DNA of 16,293 nt, from positions 1 through 16,293 of the forward strand of contig CAKTQM010000038.1 in the NCBI GenBank assembly GCA_934597125.1. The letters run 5' to 3'. Both the position numbers and the translations under genes were made by a program. The stretch comes from an uncultured Oscillospiraceae bacterium. GTDB taxonomy: Bacteria > Bacillota > Clostridia > Oscillospirales > Oscillospiraceae. A model generated the notes under the pieces. The model worked only from the letters and a program-made list of their open reading frames with translations. It did no database searches and had not been told where the DNA came from. Shown here piece after piece: positions 7,157-13,886 of the stretch. Positions within the stretch are counted from its first letter, which is position 1. Every line of letters starts with the position of its first letter.

Positions 7157-8542
7157 TTACTCCTTCCCCACCAGCATGTCGCCCACACGGTAGATATCGC
7201 CGGCGCCTACCGTCAGCACCAGATCGCCCTCGCGGGCGATGCCGCGCAGGGTCTGGGCCGTCTCTTTCAGGGTGGCACAGTAGACGCTGCCGGGGATTCG
7301 GGCGCACAGGTCGCGGGAGGAGACGCTCACGTCGTTTTTCTCCCGAGCGGCGTAGATCTCCGCCAGCACCGCCACGTCCACGGTGCGCAGTTCGCGGACA
7401 AAATCATTAAACAGCGCCTTGGTGCGGGTGTAGGTATGGGGCTGGAAGGCGCAAATGAGCCGCTTGTGGGGCAGACTGCGGGCCATATCCAGCAGGGCGT
7501 GGAGCTCATCGGGATGGTGGGCGTAGTCGTCATAGACTTTGGCACCGTTATACGTACCCTTGAACTGGAAACGGCGCTCGGCGCCGGTAAAGGCGGCAAG
7601 GCCCTCCTCCACCGCCGCGCCATCAACACCCAGCACACGGGCGGCGGCCGCGGCGGCCAGCGCGTTGGAGATGTTATGCTTGCCCGGGACATGCAGCTCC
7701 ACATGGGCGTAGGGCTCTCCCGCCGCCATCACGTCGAAGCAGGCGCAGCCATCGAAAAACGAAACGTTGTCGGCATAGATGTCGGCGGTGTGATCCTTCA
7801 CACTGAACCAGTATACCTTGCGATCCATACCCGTTAGGGTATCGCGGGCACCCTGATCGTCGCCGTTGGCAATGATGAAGCCGTTTTCTGGGGTCAGGGC
7901 GGCGAACTGACGGAAGGAGTGCTCGATATCCGCCAAGTCCTTGAAAAAGTCCAGATGATCCGCCGCCACGTTCAGGATCACTGCCACGGTGGGAAAGAAA
8001 TTCAGGAAGGAGTTGCAGTATTCGCAGCTTTCCAGAATGATGGTGTCCCCCTTGCCCACGCGGTAGCCCTTACCCAGCAGGGGCAGGGTGCCGCCGATCA
8101 TGACGGTGGGATCCTTCTGCGCCGCCATGAAAATATGGGTAGTCATGGAGGTGGTGGTGGTCTTGCCGTGGGTACCGGACACGCACACGGCGTTGCGGTA
8201 CGCCTGCATGATGGCGCCCCAGCCCTGAGCCCGCTCGTACACAGGGATGCCGCGGGCGATGGCGCCGGCGATCTCGGGATTGCCGTCATGAATGGCGGCA
8301 GTGCGAATCACCAGATCGCAGTTTTGCAGGTTGTCGGCGCTATGGCCGATGGTAACGGGGATGCCGACGCTGCGCAGGTGCTTCACGGTGTCGCTGTCGG
8401 TCATATCCGAGCCCTGCACCTGAAGGCCCATACCCTTAAGCACCTCGGCCAGGGCGCACATGGACACGCCGCCGATGCCCGCCATATGGACGCGGACGTT
8501 GGGGCGCAGGTAATGCTGTATATTCTCAGTGGGATGCATCAT
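7157..8542 (-). CDS. murC: UDP-N-acetylmuramate--L-alanine ligase
   Basis: Cytosolic Mur ligase that adds the first residue, L-alanine, to UDP-MurNAc using ATP. The protein is 461 residues, normal for MurC. Domain 1 has HMAGIGGVSMCALAEVL (19-35) and GSDMTDS, the UDP-binding Rossmann signature. The central ATPase domain has GTHGKTTTT (123-131), ESCEYCNSFL and ILNVAADHLDFF. Domain 3 has VPGKHNISNALAAAA, YDDYAHHPDEL and QPHTYTRTKALFNDF, all typical of MurC rather than MurD, E or F. Two adjacent ATGs are possible. 8542 is chosen because GGAGG lies seven bases upstream. An in-frame extension to 8680 is rejected because it runs through the promoter. It is the first gene of an operon with the prolyl-tRNA editing gene. 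Confidence 0.97.
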   Translation of the reverse strand: MMHPTENIQHYLRPNVRVHMAGIGGVSMCALAEVLKGMGLQVQGSDMTDSDTVKHLRSVGIPVTIGHSADNLQNCDLVIRTAAIHDGNPEIAGAIARGIPVYERAQGWGAIMQAYRNAVCVSGTHGKTTTTSMTTHIFMAAQKDPTVMIGGTLPLLGKGYRVGKGDTIILESCEYCNSFLNFFPTVAVILNVAADHLDFFKDLADIEHSFRQFAALTPENGFIIANGDDQGARDTLTGMDRKVYWFSVKDHTADIYADNVSFFDGCACFDVMAAGEPYAHVELHVPGKHNISNALAAAAAARVLGVDGAAVEEGLAAFTGAERRFQFKGTYNGAKVYDDYAHHPDELHALLDMARSLPHKRLICAFQPHTYTRTKALFNDFVRELRTVDVAVLAEIYAAREKNDVSVSSRDLCARIPGSVYCATLKETAQTLRGIAREGDLVLTVGAGDIYRVGDMLVGKE

Positions 8543-8579
8543 ATTGATTCCTCCAAAAGCGCGGAATTTTCTCCGCTGC

Positions 8580-8608
8580 TTGTATTCTGCCTGAAAAGTC
8601 ATTATAAT
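8580..8608 (+). promoter_or_regulatory. Probable cca promoter, overlapping the murC promoter
   Basis: TTGTAT (8580-8585), 17-base spacer, TATAAT (8603-8608). Its -10 hexamer shares the self-complementary octamer ATTATAAT (8601-8608) with the murC -10 on the other strand. The -35 is only partly consensus. Confidence 0.68.
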
Positions 8609-8629
8609 ACACCTATGCATAAAGTGCAA
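8601..8629 (-). promoter_or_regulatory. murC operon promoter
   Basis: On the minus strand TTGCAC (8629-8624), 17-base spacer, TATAAT (8606-8601). The predicted transcript starts about 50 bases before the murC ATG. The -10 element overlaps that of the divergent promoter at 8580-8608. Confidence 0.85.
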
Positions 8630-8670
8630 CTGCCATTCTGCATGAAAAACAGGGAAAGGGGGCGGTGCGG

Positions 8671-9990
8671 ATGATCCCACCGGAGGTACAGGCCGTTCTG
8701 CGCACGCTAACGCGGGCCGGACACGAGGCCTATGTGGTGGGCGGCTGCGTGCGGGACATGGAAATGGGCGTGCCGCCCCACGACTGGGACGTAACCACCT
8801 CCGCCCTTCCCGAAGAAACCATGGCGCTGTTCGACCACTTTGCCATCCCCACGGGATTGAAGCACGGCACGGTGACGGTGCGCAGCGGCGGTCTTTGCTG
8901 CGAGGTCACCACCTTTCGCGCCGACGGGGCCTATGCCGACCACCGGCATCCCGCCAGCGTCACCTTTACCCGCAGTCTGACGGAGGATCTGGCGCGCCGT
9001 GACCTGACGGTGAATGCCATGGCCATGGACGCGGCAGGCACGCTGTACGACCCCTTCGGCGGGCGGGAGGATCTCGTCCGCCGGGTGCTGCGGTGCGTGG
9101 GGGATCCCCTGCGGCGCTTTCAGGAGGACGCCCTGCGGATCTTGCGGACGCTGCGGTTCTGCGCCACGCTGGAGGGATTCTCCATTGCGCCGGATACCCG
9201 CCGCGCCCTGTACGCGCGGCGGAACGATCTGCGATATGTGGCGGCGGAGCGGGTACGGGAGGAACTGACAAAGCTGCTGTGCGGCCACGACGCGGGGAAG
9301 GTGCTGCTGGAGGAGTACGCCGTGTTAGGGGTGGTATTGCCGGAGATCCTGCCCTGCGTGGGTTTTAACCAGTGCAACCGTCACCACTGCTATGACGTAT
9401 GGGGGCACACCGCCCACGCGGTGGCCGCCGCGCCCCCCGATCCGGTGCTGCGGTGGGCCATGCTGCTGCATGATCTGGGGAAACCGGCGTGCTTCACGCT
9501 GGATCCACAGGGCGTGGGACATTTTCACGGGCACCACCGCATCAGCTTTGAGCTGGCGGAGGATATCTGCCGCCGCCTGCGGTTCGACAAGGCCGCCGCG
9601 CAGCAGATCTGCACGCTGGTACGGTATCACGACCGGCCCATCCCCCTGACGGAGCGGGGCATCCGCCGCGCCATGAACCAATTTGGCGTGGAGGGGCTGC
9701 GGCAGCTGTGCGCGGTGAAGCGGGCCGACAATCTGGCCCAGCATCCTGACTACCGCGGCCGCCAGCGGGAGATCGACCACGGCGAGGCCATGATGGAGGC
9801 GCTGCTGGCGCGCCATGCCTGTTTCAGCCTGAAACAGCTGGCGGTAAACGGGCGGGACATGATGGCGCTGGGGCTGAAAGGCCCTGCTGTGGGCAGTATG
9901 CTGCAAGCGCTGCTGGAGGCCGTCATGGACGGCGGGGCGGAGAATGAACGGGAGGCGCTGCTGGCGCTGGCCGCGAAGCTGCTGAAATAG
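8671..9990 (+). CDS. cca: CCA tRNA nucleotidyltransferase with HD domain
   Basis: Adds or repairs the 3' CCA of tRNAs from CTP and ATP. The protein is 439 residues. The class II nucleotidyltransferase head has YVVGGCVRD (21-29) and the metal-binding DWD (Asp38, Asp40). It continues with DLARRDLTVNAMAMD, YDPFGGREDL, and the neck motif RFQEDALRILRTLRFCATL. An HD-type domain follows: HCYDVWGHTAHAV, LLHDLGKP and LVRYHDRPI, associated with phosphohydrolase activity in some bacterial CCA enzymes. ATG at 8671 is preferred over an in-frame GTG at 8665, because the AAAGGGGG site sits about nine bases before the ATG but only three before the GTG. Both remain possible. It is transcribed divergently from murC and ends at a terminator shared with the convergent operon. 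Confidence 0.96.
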   Translation: MIPPEVQAVLRTLTRAGHEAYVVGGCVRDMEMGVPPHDWDVTTSALPEETMALFDHFAIPTGLKHGTVTVRSGGLCCEVTTFRADGAYADHRHPASVTFTRSLTEDLARRDLTVNAMAMDAAGTLYDPFGGREDLVRRVLRCVGDPLRRFQEDALRILRTLRFCATLEGFSIAPDTRRALYARRNDLRYVAAERVREELTKLLCGHDAGKVLLEEYAVLGVVLPEILPCVGFNQCNRHHCYDVWGHTAHAVAAAPPDPVLRWAMLLHDLGKPACFTLDPQGVGHFHGHHRISFELAEDICRRLRFDKAAAQQICTLVRYHDRPIPLTERGIRRAMNQFGVEGLRQLCAVKRADNLAQHPDYRGRQREIDHGEAMMEALLARHACFSLKQLAVNGRDMMALGLKGPAVGSMLQALLEAVMDGGAENEREALLALAAKLLK

Positions 9991-9991
9991 G

Positions 9992-10019
9992 AAAAGAGAG
10001 CCTTTCGGCTCTCTTTTTT
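9992..10019 (+). terminator. Bidirectional terminator between cca and the tmk operon
   Basis: AAAAGAGAGCC (9992-10002), loop TTTC, GGCTCTCTTTT (10007-10017), then T run on the + strand. The A-rich left flank lets it also serve the minus-strand gene ending at 10030. Confidence 0.93.
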
Positions 10020-10029
10020 CATATGTGTT

Positions 10030-10647
10030 TCAGTGCAGGTCGTCAAACAGATTGGCAATGGCGTCCGCCTCTGTAATGGGGCGGATCACGCGGGCGGGAA
10101 CGCCCGCCGCAAAGGAGTTGGCGGGAATATCCCGCGTCACCACGCTGCCTGCGCCGATGACGCAGTTCTCGCCGATGGTCACACCGGGGCAGACCACCAC
10201 ATTGGCGCCGAACCAGCAGTCATGCCCGATAGTCACGGGCTTGGCGTAGCATAAAAGCCGTTCTACCCCGTCGCTGCAGGTGACGCCGCGCCGCTCATCG
10301 GGCAGCATGGGATGCAGCGGCGTCACGATAGTGGCGTTGGGGCCGAAGTTGCAGTGGTCGCCGATGGTAACACAGGCGTCGTCCTGCACCGTAAAGTTGA
10401 AATTCATAAAGCAGCCGCTGCCGATCCGCGTGTGGCAGCCATAGTGGAAATGAATGGGCCCCAGCATCCGCGTTCCCTCTCCGACGGTGCCCAGCAATTG
10501 GGTCAGAGTGGCCTGACGCTGCTCGTCTGTCTCCGGCAGGGCGTTGAACTGCTGACTGAGCCGGTGGGCGCGGGTCTTCTTTTCCACCAGCTCCGGCACC
10601 TCGGAGGCAAACAGCTTACCGGCGAAAATACGTTGCTCTTCTGTCAT
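10030..10647 (-). CDS. Sugar O-acetyltransferase, maltose/galactoside (MAT) family
   Basis: Left-handed beta-helix acetyltransferase of 205 residues that transfers acetyl from acetyl-CoA to a sugar hydroxyl; the natural acceptor is often unknown in this family. The helical N-terminal cap is FAGKLFASEVPELVEKK (residues 8-24). The hexapeptide-repeat core shows FMNFNFTVQDDACVTIGDHC, the catalytic-histidine loop ATIVTPLHP, and VTIGHDCWFGANVVVCPGV followed by VIGAGSVVTRDIPANSFAAG. The ending VPARVIRPI is the standard one for the family. The ATG has AAGGAG seven bases upstream. It starts 14 bases after the upstream U32 gene's stop, so it is the last gene of the tmk operon. It looks intact. A role alongside its RNA- and wall-related neighbours is not obvious. 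Confidence 0.92.
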   Translation of the reverse strand: MTEEQRIFAGKLFASEVPELVEKKTRAHRLSQQFNALPETDEQRQATLTQLLGTVGEGTRMLGPIHFHYGCHTRIGSGCFMNFNFTVQDDACVTIGDHCNFGPNATIVTPLHPMLPDERRGVTCSDGVERLLCYAKPVTIGHDCWFGANVVVCPGVTIGENCVIGAGSVVTRDIPANSFAAGVPARVIRPITEADAIANLFDDLH

Positions 10648-10661
10648 GGCGGGTCTCCTTC

Positions 10662-11888
10662 TTACTCTCTGGCGCTCAGCTCCACGGCGTGGCGGAGGAA
10701 GCTGAGGGGCGGGACAGGTCGGGGAAGCTGCATGGTGAACACCATCTGGGGTGTTTTCGGCTCGTGAAGGGGCAGACCGTCACAGTCGGTCATCACCGGC
10801 GCGGTGATGGTAAAGGGGCGGGTATCGGGGCCCACCACCTCCAACTCATCCCCTGCGGCGAACTTGTTCCGCAGGCTTAATGTGGCGAGGCCATTTGCGT
10901 CACAGGCGGTCACCACGGCGCAGATCTGCCAGTCCCGTATGTAGCGGGCATTGTCGTAATATTGCCCGGGCTGACCGTAGAAAAAGCCGGTGGAATAGTG
11001 ACGGTGGCTGACATGCTCCACCTCGCCGCGCCAGACGGGGTCGATGGGGCGGCCCGCCGCAACGTCGTCCAGCACATGGCGATAGGCGCCGGTGACGATG
11101 GCGGCGTAGTAGCCGGACTTGGCGCGTCCCTCGATCTTCAGACAGTCCACACCCGCGTCCATCAGATCGTCCAGATGGTCGATCATGCACATGTCGCGGC
11201 TATTCATGATATAGGTGCCCTTTTCATCCTCGAAGACGGGGAAATACTCGCCGGGACGCTTTTCCTCCATCAGCGTGTACTGATAGCGGCAGGGCTGGGC
11301 GCACTGGCCGCGGTTGGCGTCACGGCCGGTCATATAGTTGCTGAGAAGACAGCGGCCGGAATAGCTGACGCACATGGCGCCGTGGCAGAAAGTCTCGATC
11401 TCCAGCTCCCTGGGGGTCTTGGCGCGGATGGTACGGATCTCGTCCAGACTCAGCTCGCGGGCCAGCACCACGCGGGTGGCGCCCAGGTCGTACCAGGCGG
11501 AGGCGGAGGCGTAGTTGGCGATGGACTGCTGGGTGGAGATGTGCCGCTGGCAGCGGGGGGCATATTTCCCCGCCAGGGTAAAGGCACCCAGATCGGCTAC
11601 GATCAGGGCGTCCACTCCGGCGTCGTCCAGCCGCTCCAGATGGGCGGGCAGGCGCTCCACCTCGCCGCTGCGGGGCATGGTGTTGACGGTGACATGCACC
11701 TTCACGCCGTGATCGTGAGCGTATTGGACGGCGCGGGGCAGCTCCTCGTCGGTAAAATTACCGGCGAAGGAGCGCATACCAAAGGCGGTGCCTGCCAGAT
11801 ACACCGCGTCGGCCCCGTAGGCCACGGCCATTTTCAATTTTTCCCAGTCCCCCGCGGGGGACAGCAATTCAGGCTTCTTCCGTTCCAT
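10662..11888 (-). CDS. trhP: U32 family protein, TrhP-like tRNA U34 hydroxylation factor
   Basis: A 408-residue U32 family protein. Although called peptidases, the YegQ/YrrO members act in prephenate-dependent hydroxylation of wobble uridine (ho5U34) in tRNA. The N-terminal barrel begins ELLSPAGDWEKLKMAVAYGADAVYLAG (split here only for naming). The U32 signature ETFCHGAMCVSYSGRCLLS is at residues 165-183. Cys173, Cys180, Cys196 and Cys200 have the C-x6-C-x15-C-x3-C spacing of the Fe-S site of this group. The C-terminal beta domain follows GQPGQYYDNARYI. The ATG shares one base with the mltG stop (TGATG), a sign of translational coupling. The mltG neighbourhood matches the mltG-trmR-trhP order known from Bacillus, which supports TrhP over a collagenase-like PrtC role. 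The exact paralogue is uncertain. Confidence 0.9.
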   Translation of the reverse strand: MERKKPELLSPAGDWEKLKMAVAYGADAVYLAGTAFGMRSFAGNFTDEELPRAVQYAHDHGVKVHVTVNTMPRSGEVERLPAHLERLDDAGVDALIVADLGAFTLAGKYAPRCQRHISTQQSIANYASASAWYDLGATRVVLARELSLDEIRTIRAKTPRELEIETFCHGAMCVSYSGRCLLSNYMTGRDANRGQCAQPCRYQYTLMEEKRPGEYFPVFEDEKGTYIMNSRDMCMIDHLDDLMDAGVDCLKIEGRAKSGYYAAIVTGAYRHVLDDVAAGRPIDPVWRGEVEHVSHRHYSTGFFYGQPGQYYDNARYIRDWQICAVVTACDANGLATLSLRNKFAAGDELEVVGPDTRPFTITAPVMTDCDGLPLHEPKTPQMVFTMQLPRPVPPLSFLRHAVELSARE

Positions 11889-13054
11889 CAGTCAGGCTGG
11901 TACATGGCGCTGTTGATGAAGGCCAGGTGCTCGTTATACGTCTTGAAGAAGTGGTTGACGCCATCCTTGCCGGCGGCAAAGTAGAAATACTCGGTGTCGT
12001 TGGGATAGATGGCCGCCTTGATGGAATCAAGGCCGGGGCAGCAGATGGGGCCGGCGGGCAGACCGGCGTATTTATAGGTGTTATAGGGGCTGTCCATCTC
12101 CTTGTCGAAGGCGGTCTTGTCCTTGCCCTCCAGCGACAGAGCGTAGTAGATGGTGGTATCCAGCTGCAGATAGCCATAGGTCTCGCGGTCGGTGGTCTCC
12201 AGACGGTTATAGAGGACGGAGGCGATGTTCTTCCGCTCGGTCTCGTCACCGATGCCCTCCTTCTCAATGATGGAGGCAATGGTGACGATATCATACAGGG
12301 AATAGCCGCTGGCGTTGATGTCGGCCATCATGTCGTCGTCAAATTGGGTGACGAAGTTCGTCAGCATGGTGTCGATATCGTACACGGCGGTCTTTTCCGG
12401 ATCAAATGCCTGAGTGGTGGGGAACAGGAAACCCTCCATGCGGTTCACCTTGCCCAGCATATCCTCTTTCAGGAAGCTATAGCTCTGGAACTCGAAATTG
12501 GCGCAGGCATCCTCCAGCTCCTCGCGGGTGGAGATACCGGCCTCGGTCATGATCTCGATGATCTCATTGACGGTCTTGCCCTCGGGGATAACCACTTCGA
12601 TCCAGCCGTCCTTGTTGACCTTATCGGCCTCGTAGTCGTGCATGTTGATGATGAGGCTGCGGTAATCCATATCGCTGTTGAGCTCATAGTCACCCGGGTC
12701 GATGGTCTTTTTCGCGTGCAGGAAGATGCCGCAGAACTGGAAAAAGCCGCGGTAGTTGATCAAGCCCGCGTCTTTCAGCTTTTTGGCCACGTCGCCCACG
12801 CTGTCGCCCTCTTCCACGGTGATGGTGGCCGTTATCGCGTCTCTGTTCAGGGAGCACAGGTCACTGAACAGCAGCCAGCCGATACCGGCCAGCAGGCAGG
12901 AAGCCAGCACCACGCAGGCCAGGTACAGCGCCATGCGCTGGTTGGCGCGCTTACTCTTTTTCTTCTTTTTCTGGGGGGCGCCGGCGCTCTGGCGGCGCAC
13001 CTCCTCGGCGTTATAATACGCGGTCTCGTAATTGTTGTTCTGATCCTTGGGCAT
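11888..13054 (-). CDS. mltG: Endolytic murein transglycosylase MltG
   Basis: Membrane-bound lytic transglycosylase thought to cut growing glycan strands and so end their elongation. The protein is 388 residues. The cytoplasmic tail is Lys-rich (residues 29-36), with one TM helix at about 41-63. A LysM-like domain follows (VEEGDSVGDVAKKLKDAGLI, 80-99). The catalytic domain has EGFLFPTTQAF, IASIIEKEG with the probable catalytic Glu264, and ASVLYNRL. It also has YLQLDTTIYYAL, SPYNTYKYAGLPAGPICCPG and YFYFAAGKDGVNHFFKTY, all YceG-family signatures. The usual Asn in GPIxNPG is Cys here (PICCPG). The start at 13054 has AAAGGAA upstream; extending to 13171 would run back into tmk. It is 34 bases downstream of tmk and overlaps the U32 gene by one base. 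Confidence 0.95.
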   Translation of the reverse strand: MPKDQNNNYETAYYNAEEVRRQSAGAPQKKKKKSKRANQRMALYLACVVLASCLLAGIGWLLFSDLCSLNRDAITATITVEEGDSVGDVAKKLKDAGLINYRGFFQFCGIFLHAKKTIDPGDYELNSDMDYRSLIINMHDYEADKVNKDGWIEVVIPEGKTVNEIIEIMTEAGISTREELEDACANFEFQSYSFLKEDMLGKVNRMEGFLFPTTQAFDPEKTAVYDIDTMLTNFVTQFDDDMMADINASGYSLYDIVTIASIIEKEGIGDETERKNIASVLYNRLETTDRETYGYLQLDTTIYYALSLEGKDKTAFDKEMDSPYNTYKYAGLPAGPICCPGLDSIKAAIYPNDTEYFYFAAGKDGVNHFFKTYNEHLAFINSAMYQPD

Positions 13055-13088
13055 AGTTGTGTATTCCTTTCTTGTGTCGCGCTGCGGC

Positions 13089-13751
13089 TTACAGCAGATC
13101 CCGCAGCTGATCCAGCACCAGAGCGTGGATCTCCTCACGGCTGCGAATGCGGCCGTCCCTGGCACAGTCAATTTTCGTCCAGCCGCAGTATTCCGTTACG
13201 AACGCGGCGTTTTCCCGACAGCGGCGCAGGTATTCCTCATCCTGCTCGTGTACGTCGGCGGTGGTATGGGTCTCCTGCTCCCGCCGGCGCATCATCTGCT
13301 CACTCAGCTCTGTGGGCAGATCCAGATACAGCACCCGCGTGGGACGGGGCAGCTCCAGCAGGTCATACTCGAAGTGAAACAGCCAGTCCAAAAAAGCCTT
13401 GCGCTGCTCCGGCGGCAGCTTGGAGGTCTGGTGTACCGCGTTGGAGGTGGTATACCGGTCGGCGATCAGCAGGCCGCCCTGGCGGTAGAATTCGCCCCAG
13501 TCCTGCTTATAGGAGGCGTAGCGATCCACCGCGTAAAAGGTAGAGGCGGCAAAGGCGTTCACGTCGCCCGGCCGGCTGCCGAAGGCGCCGCCCAGATACA
13601 GCCGGATCAGCGCCGAGGACTCCTCCTGATAGCGGGGGAAGGACAGGCGGCGGAAGGGGATGCCCCGCTCCGTCAGGGTCTGGCACAAAAGCGCGGTCTG
13701 CGTGGCCTTGCCGGAGCCGTCGGTTCCTTCAAAAACGATCAGTTTTCCCAT
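13089..13751 (-). CDS. tmk: Thymidylate kinase
   Basis: Phosphorylates dTMP to dTDP for DNA synthesis. The protein is 220 residues. MGKLIVFEGTDGSGKATQ holds the P-loop (9-16). SFPRYQEESSALIRLYLGG, FYAVDRYASYKQDW and LLIADRYTTSNAVHQTSKL (with the DR motif near 98) are dTMP-site elements, and VLYLDLPTELS is the core strand before the lid. The P-loop reads GTDGSGK-Ala, where Walker A normally has Ser or Thr after the lysine; a Thr follows one position later. I recall this form from other clostridial Tmk proteins, so it may be a clade trait rather than damage. A longer frame to 13838 is rejected because the promoter lies inside it. It is the first gene of the tmk-mltG-trhP-acetyltransferase operon. 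Confidence 0.93.
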   Translation of the reverse strand: MGKLIVFEGTDGSGKATQTALLCQTLTERGIPFRRLSFPRYQEESSALIRLYLGGAFGSRPGDVNAFAASTFYAVDRYASYKQDWGEFYRQGGLLIADRYTTSNAVHQTSKLPPEQRKAFLDWLFHFEYDLLELPRPTRVLYLDLPTELSEQMMRRREQETHTTADVHEQDEEYLRRCRENAAFVTEYCGWTKIDCARDGRIRSREEIHALVLDQLRDLL

Positions 13752-13786
13752 AGATTCCCTCTCTTTCGCGGTGGTCATACAGGAGA

Positions 13787-13815
13787 AGTATACCACCATT
13801 GTGCCCATTTGTAAA
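13787..13815 (-). promoter_or_regulatory. tmk operon promoter
   Basis: On the minus strand TTTACA (13815-13810), 17-base spacer, TATACT (13792-13787), about 35 bases before the tmk ATG. It lies directly downstream of the M18 aminopeptidase terminator. Confidence 0.85.
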
Positions 13816-13841
13816 GAAAACATCACCGCAAGTGTCATAAA

Positions 13842-13870
13842 ATGGAAAAGAGACGGTATTCCGTCTCTTT
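13842..13870 (-). terminator. Terminator of the DUF1275-M18 operon
   Basis: AAAGAGACGG (13870-13861 on the minus strand), loop AATA, CCGTCTCTTT (13856-13847), then T and CC. The ten-base-pair stem is good but the T run is short. It lies 16 bases after the stop of the gene at 13887. Confidence 0.8.
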
Positions 13871-13886
13871 CCGCGCTCTCATTTCT

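Noticed and set aside
6650..7837. A 395-codon open frame on the + strand.
   Set aside because: Antisense to proX and murC, without a ribosome site or recognisable motif.
8543..8680. An N-terminal extension of MurC by 46 residues.
   Set aside because: It would run through a strong promoter and lacks a ribosome site, whereas the ATG at 8542 has GGAGG at good spacing and matches the family's N-terminus.
10662..11888. The U32 gene considered as a secreted collagenase-type protease.
   Set aside because: There is no signal peptide, the four cysteines fit the Fe-S spacing of the tRNA-hydroxylation group, and the mltG context supports TrhP.
11927..13543. A 538-codon open frame on the + strand.
   Set aside because: It lies opposite mltG and tmk, both fully supported by motifs and ribosome sites. 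Its protein is low-complexity Gly/Val/Asp/His-rich, typical of antisense frames in GC-rich genes.
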